Assembly (NCBI RefSeq): GCF_043641075.1
Contig: NZ_JBHZRC010000001.1
Coordinates: 1,817,532 to 1,881,531, forward strand
Origin: Bacillus_BD oryzisoli_A
GTDB lineage: Bacteria; Bacillota; Bacilli; Bacillales; Cytobacillaceae
DNA: 64,000 nt
Reading direction: 5' to 3'
The position numbers and the translations under genes are program-made. The notes under the pieces are model-generated. The model was not told the DNA's origin and did no database searches. It saw only the letters and a program-made list of their open reading frames with translations. Positions 60,707 to 64,000 of this stretch are shown in pieces. Position 1 is the stretch's first letter; the number at the start of each line of letters is the position of its first letter.

Positions 60707-61542
60707 TTATTTTCCAGATAATAAACGAACGAATTTTGTCATTACTGGCTCCATTGCCAACTGCATTTCTGACATGATAGTAGAAAGATGTGCCATTTGC
60801 TTTTTCTCAATAGATTTCATTAAAAAAGAAACAGCAGCCATCGAAACCTCTGTATTTACATTTACTTTGCATATTCCCAACTGTATAGCTTTCTTTAAAA
60901 TGTCTTCCGGCGTTCCAGATCCTCCATGAAGTACTAGAGGGATATTAACTGCTGTACGAATTTCATCTAAAAGCGCAAGGTCAATCTTTGCTTCACCTTG
61001 ATACATTCCGTGAACAGTCCCAATAGCGGCTGCCAAAAAGTCAACGCCTGTAGCAGCAACAAATTCTTTAGCTGATTGCGGGTCTGTCAATGTTCCATTC
61101 CCTTCTTCCTCATCCGAGAATGCCCCCCTAGCGACAGATCCAATCTCAGCTTCGACTGAGACTCCCGCCATATGTGCAATTTCTACAATCTCTTTTGTAT
61201 AGGCTATATTTTCCTCAAGTTCAAATTTTGAACCATCATACATAACAGATGTAAAACCGCATCGAATCGCACGAATAATGGATTCTTTTTCATAAGCATG
61301 GTCCAAATGAAGGGCAACTGGAATGTGTGCTTTATCGGCCATTGCTTTAACTAATGCAGCAAACCCTTCAACGCTACTGTAGAAAAGTATCTTTCACCTA
61401 AAGCAATAATGACAGGCTGACCTTCCTTTTCTGCAGCCGTAATTGCAGCTTGAACTGTTTCTAAGTTATAAACGTTAAATGCTGCCACTGCATATTTATT
61501 CTTTTGAGCATTATGTAAAATTTCTTTAGTATTCACTAGCAT
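60707..61542 (-). pseudogene. Class II fructose-bisphosphate-type aldolase with a frameshift
   Basis: A class II (zinc) aldolase of the GatY/KbaY/FbaA family split over two frames: residues from MLVNTKEILHNAQ (start ATG 61542, after AAAGGAGC) to GERYFSTV, then in another frame EGFAALVKAM to the end. The second part holds HLDHAYEKE, EAEIGSVARG, GTVHGMY and LHGGSG, so the active-site residues are intact. A one-base deletion near 61383 would explain the break; 278 residues are restored by adding one base. It probably splits the phosphorylated keto acid in the same pathway. Either a real lesion or a sequence error. Confidence 0.8.
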
Positions 61543-61583
61543 TTTTATTAGCTCCTTTAATTGATAAGATTGCGCTAGAATAA

Positions 61584-61613
61584 TTGTATACAATTTTTTA
61601 TTTTTTGTATACA
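61584..61613 (-). promoter_or_regulatory. Two TGTATAC operators upstream of the aldolase
   Basis: TTGTATACAA (61584-61593) is a perfect palindrome, and TGTATACA recurs at 61606-61613, with starts 21 bp apart. Same motif and phasing as at 59887-59937. Likely target of the GntR protein. Confidence 0.75.
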
Positions 61614-61684
61614 TTTTATTTTTTAACATACATAATCAATTTTAACGAAAATTGAGTTGTAGCTTTACAAAACCGAATTTTAAA

Positions 61685-61716
61685 TTATAATAAATTTAAT
61701 TTAATAATTATTATAA
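61685..61716 (+). promoter_or_regulatory. Two PerR-like boxes upstream of ahpF
   Basis: TTATAATAAATTTAA (61685-61699) matches the PerR consensus TTATAATNATTATAA at all but two defined positions. TAATAATTATTATAA (61702-61716) differs at one. PerR controls ahpCF in B. subtilis. The boxes are about 135 bp before the ATG. A TATAAT at 61812-61817 has no clear -35. Confidence 0.5.
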
Positions 61717-61850
61717 ATAAAACCTCTAGTCTATTGACTAATTAATGAAACAACTGAGAAAGAAACTCAATTTGTTCACACTCATTCAAATATTGTACGC
61801 CATTAAAATAGTATAATAAGGTTATTAACAAATAAAGGAGGACTATATTC

Positions 61851-63377
61851 ATGATATTAGATGGAGAAATCAAAACACAATTATCTCAATATCTTCAGCT
61901 TATGGAAGGTGAAGTACATATTAAAGTAAGTGTAGGAGCGGATGATGTTTCACGGGATATGACAGCGTTAGCAGATGAACTAGCGGCTATGTCTACAAAT
62001 ATAAAGGTAGAGAAAGCAGAATTAGAAAGAACACCTAGTTTTAGTGTGAATCGCCCTGGTGAAGACACTGGAATCACATTTGCCGGCATCCCGCTTGGTC
62101 ATGAGTTTACTTCATTAGTATTAGCCCTGCTGCAAGTGAGCGGCAGAGCCCCAAAAGTGGATCAGAAGGTCATTGATCAAATAAAAGCAATCAAGGGTGA
62201 ATATCATTTTGAAACCTATGCCAGCTTAAGCTGCCATAATTGTCCTGATGTTGTTCAAGCCCTTAACGTGATGAGTCTCCTTAATCCAAGCATCACTCAT
62301 ACGATGATTGATGGTGCTGTATATAGAGAGGAAGTCGAAGCAAAGGATATTATGGCTGTACCTACTGTACATTTAAATGGGGAATTCTTTAACAGTGGCC
62401 GTATGTCACTGGAAGAAATTCTTGTAAAGCTTGGCAGCGGACCAGATGCTTCGGAGTTTGCGAATAAAGAACCTTATGATGTTCTCATTGTCGGGGGCGG
62501 ACCTGCAGGCGCGAGTGCTGCCATTTATTCAGCACGTAAAGGAATCCGTACTGGGATTGTTGCAGACCGTTTTGGAGGACAAGTATTAGATACAGTAGGA
62601 ATTGAAAACCTAATAACAGTAAACTACACAGAAGGCCCAAAACTAGCAGCTACTTTAGAAGAACATGTGAAACAGTATAATGTGGATATTATGAATTTAC
62701 AGCGTGCTAAAGGTTTAGAAAAGAAAGACTTTATTGAAGTTGAGTTAGAAAATGGCGCAGTTCTTAAAAGCAAAACAGTTATCCTTTCTACAGGTGCCCG
62801 CTGGCGTACTGCCGATGTACCTGGAGAAGCAGAGTACAGAAATAAAGGGGTTGCTTATTGTGCACACTGTGATGGTCCATTGTTTGCTGGGAAACATGTT
62901 GTCGTTATTGGGGGCGGAAATTCCGGGGTTGAAGCAGCGATTGATTTAGCAGGTATCGTTAAGCACGTTACTCTACTGGCTAGATCTGAAGTGAAAGCAG
63001 ACCCTGTACTGCAGGATCGCGTGCGTAGTCTTCCTAATGTGACGATTATCGAGCAAGCCCAAATTAAAGAAATCACCGGTGAGGACAAAGTAAATGGTGC
63101 TACCTACATCGACCGTAAGACTGGTGAAGAACATCATATTGAGCTACAAGGAGTATTTGTTCAAATTGGTACGATACCAAATACTGAATGGCTCCGTGGT
63201 ACCGTTGAACTTAATCGTATGGGTGAAGTGATTGTAGATAAATCTGGTTCAACGAATATTCCTGGTGTATATGCAGCAGGAGATTGTACAGATACTAAAT
63301 TTAAACAAATCATTATTTCAATGGGATCAGGGGCAACAGCCGCCTTGGGAGCCTTTGAATATTTGATTAGAAACTAA
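61851..63377 (+). CDS. ahpF: Alkyl hydroperoxide reductase subunit F
   Basis: A 508-residue flavoprotein that passes electrons from NADH to the peroxiredoxin AhpC. The N-terminal thioredoxin-like domain has C128-HN-C131 (SLSCHNCPD). The C-terminal thioredoxin-reductase-like part has FAD motif GGGPAGASAA, the redox pair CAHC and the NAD motif GGGNSGVEAA, ending with GVYAAGDCT. The ATG at 61851 follows AAAGGAGG. The peroxiredoxin gene ahpC, normally just upstream, is absent here. A strong terminator follows. Confidence 0.96.
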   Translation: MILDGEIKTQLSQYLQLMEGEVHIKVSVGADDVSRDMTALADELAAMSTNIKVEKAELERTPSFSVNRPGEDTGITFAGIPLGHEFTSLVLALLQVSGRAPKVDQKVIDQIKAIKGEYHFETYASLSCHNCPDVVQALNVMSLLNPSITHTMIDGAVYREEVEAKDIMAVPTVHLNGEFFNSGRMSLEEILVKLGSGPDASEFANKEPYDVLIVGGGPAGASAAIYSARKGIRTGIVADRFGGQVLDTVGIENLITVNYTEGPKLAATLEEHVKQYNVDIMNLQRAKGLEKKDFIEVELENGAVLKSKTVILSTGARWRTADVPGEAEYRNKGVAYCAHCDGPLFAGKHVVVIGGGNSGVEAAIDLAGIVKHVTLLARSEVKADPVLQDRVRSLPNVTIIEQAQIKEITGEDKVNGATYIDRKTGEEHHIELQGVFVQIGTIPNTEWLRGTVELNRMGEVIVDKSGSTNIPGVYAAGDCTDTKFKQIIISMGSGATAALGAFEYLIRN

Positions 63378-63385
63378 TTTTAGAG

Positions 63386-63429
63386 GCCACTCTTCATTTA
63401 TTATAGAATAGATGAAGAGTGGCTTATTT
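63386..63429 (+). terminator. Terminator of ahpF
   Basis: A perfect 12-bp stem GCCACTCTTCAT / ATGAAGAGTGGC with a 14-base loop, followed by TTATTTC. Confidence 0.85.
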
Positions 63430-63588
63430 CATTATTATTTGTTGCCAAAAGGTGCAATGATTCCTTGGTACCCAAAATAAATAATCAAGCAACAAGGATG
63501 TCCCATACAGTCATGCCTAAAAAAATCATACTGCTATAGATTAAAAACATCTCCGTTAGATCAATACAAATTGAACTTTTTAATTCCA

Positions 63589-63634
63589 TAAAAAAACACT
63601 CTTATTGTTGTTGTGTCAACATTAAGAGTGTTTT
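63589..63634 (-). terminator. Terminator of the tRNA cluster
   Basis: Stem AAAACACTCTTA / TAAGAGTGTTTT with a 17-base interior; a T run follows on the minus strand. It lies just past the 3' end of tRNA-Leu. The 150 bp between here and the ahpF terminator hold no gene I can support. Confidence 0.8.
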
Positions 63635-63662
63635 ATATTCTGATATATGTAATATCTAAGGA

Positions 63663-63744
63663 TACCGGTGGTCGGGGTCGAACCGACACTCCAGAAGGAA
63701 CACGATTTTGAGTCGTGCGCGTCTGCCAATTCCGCCACACCGGC
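63663..63744 (-). tRNA. tRNA-Leu (CAA)
   Basis: An 82-base class II tRNA on the minus strand with a long variable arm. The acceptor GCCGGTG pairs with CACCGGT. The anticodon loop CTCAAAA in CACGA/TCGTG gives CAA, reading TTG. The T arm is GTCGGTTCGACCCCGAC. No CCA is encoded. Confidence 0.95.
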
Positions 63745-63764
63745 CTAATTTATGATGATAAAAA

Positions 63765-63838
<74 letters not shown>

Positions 63839-63847
63839 AAAAATAAA

Positions 63848-63922
63848 TGGAGCGGAAGACGGGATTCGAACCCGCGACCCCCACCTTGGCAAGGTGGTGT
63901 TCTACCACTGAACTACTTCCGC
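63848..63922 (-). tRNA. tRNA-Gly (GCC)
   Basis: A 75-base tRNA on the minus strand including an encoded CCA. The acceptor is GCGGAAG/CTTCCGC, and the anticodon loop TTGCCAA in CCACC/GGTGG gives GCC. The T arm is GCGGGTTCGAATCCCGT. Confidence 0.97.
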
Positions 63923-63926
63923 GAAA

Positions 63927-64000
63927 TGGCTGGGCTAGCTGGATTCGAACCAACGAATGACGGAGTCAAAGTCCGTTGCCTTACCGCTTGGCTATAGCCC
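63927..64000 (-). tRNA. tRNA-Gln (TTG), cut by the window end
   Basis: A minus-strand tRNA with an encoded CCA. The anticodon loop CTTTGAC in ACGGA/TCCGT gives TTG. The acceptor TAGCCCA pairs with GGGCTA plus a first base that lies beyond position 64000, so the gene is missing one or more bases in this window. The cluster very likely continues to the right. Confidence 0.93.

Noticed and set aside
63440..63588. 34-codon hydrophobic minus-strand frame (starting near 63590)
   Set aside because: The putative start is directly at the tRNA terminator T run and no ribosome site is visible.

Overview
The window is AT-rich and carries the gene content and order of an endospore-forming Bacillaceae chromosome. 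It has hemZ/yhaX/yheA, an alpha/beta-type SASP, spoVR/yhdB, prkA and yhbH, a CotF-type coat protein, a sporulation-type histidine kinase and cydABDC. Many loci match the B. subtilis yha-yhe-yhb-yhc-yhd neighbourhood in rearranged order, so I infer a Bacillus-related genus (Cytobacillus, Neobacillus or Mesobacillus type); the species cannot be read from the sequence. Nearly all of it is ordinary core chromosome. I found no phage, no insertion sequence and no CRISPR array.

Layout. 1-4.7 kb: small yha/yhe genes, hemZ, a zinc-ribbon protein and a SASP gene preceded by a possible three-way-junction element. 4.75-7.5 kb: ferrous iron uptake operon feoA-feoB plus a Cys-rich small membrane protein, behind a Fur box. 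7.7-11.7 kb: a possible efflux-gene remnant, an acetyltransferase, a PAS histidine kinase, a frameshifted MerR gene and a CNNM/CorC transporter. 12-17.9 kb: cytochrome bd oxidase and its ABC exporter, overlapping as one operon. 18-23.5 kb: a purine permease under a guanine-class riboswitch, a YitT protein, an AI-2E family protein and a second CorC paralog. 23.5-38.4 kb: spoVR, yhdB, pgcA, a disulfide-bond pair, a pseudouridine synthase, an aldo/keto reductase, a phosphate transporter, a second purine permease, a regulator-hydrolase pair, CotF, YczE and a lactonase. 38.4-45.3 kb: prkA and yhbH, separated by a chemoreceptor and a TRAP binding protein. 45.4-50.1 kb: nfrA, trmL, an amidase-domain protein, queG, a B3/4 protein and tRNA-Gly. 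50.3-55.9 kb: two kinase-fold proteins flanking a glycosyltransferase, then gtaB and UDP-glucose dehydrogenase. 55.9-61.6 kb: a sugar-acid catabolic cluster (GntP permease, DUF1537 kinase, dehydrogenase, GntR regulator, frameshifted class II aldolase). 61.7-63.4 kb: ahpF without ahpC. 63.6-64 kb: a minus-strand run of four tRNAs, cut by the window end.

How the parts work together. The FCD-type GntR regulator at 60.0 kb probably controls the sugar-acid genes through TGTATACA sites repeated every 21-22 bp in both promoter regions. The 50-56 kb genes look like nucleotide-sugar supply (gtaB, ugd) feeding a glycosyltransferase accompanied by two kinase-like proteins, possibly for the spore surface. 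The two CorC paralogs share an unusual start region with a strong distal Shine-Dalgarno, a hairpin and a TTG start. Two genes (MerR, aldolase) carry single-base deletions that are either real lesions or assembly errors.
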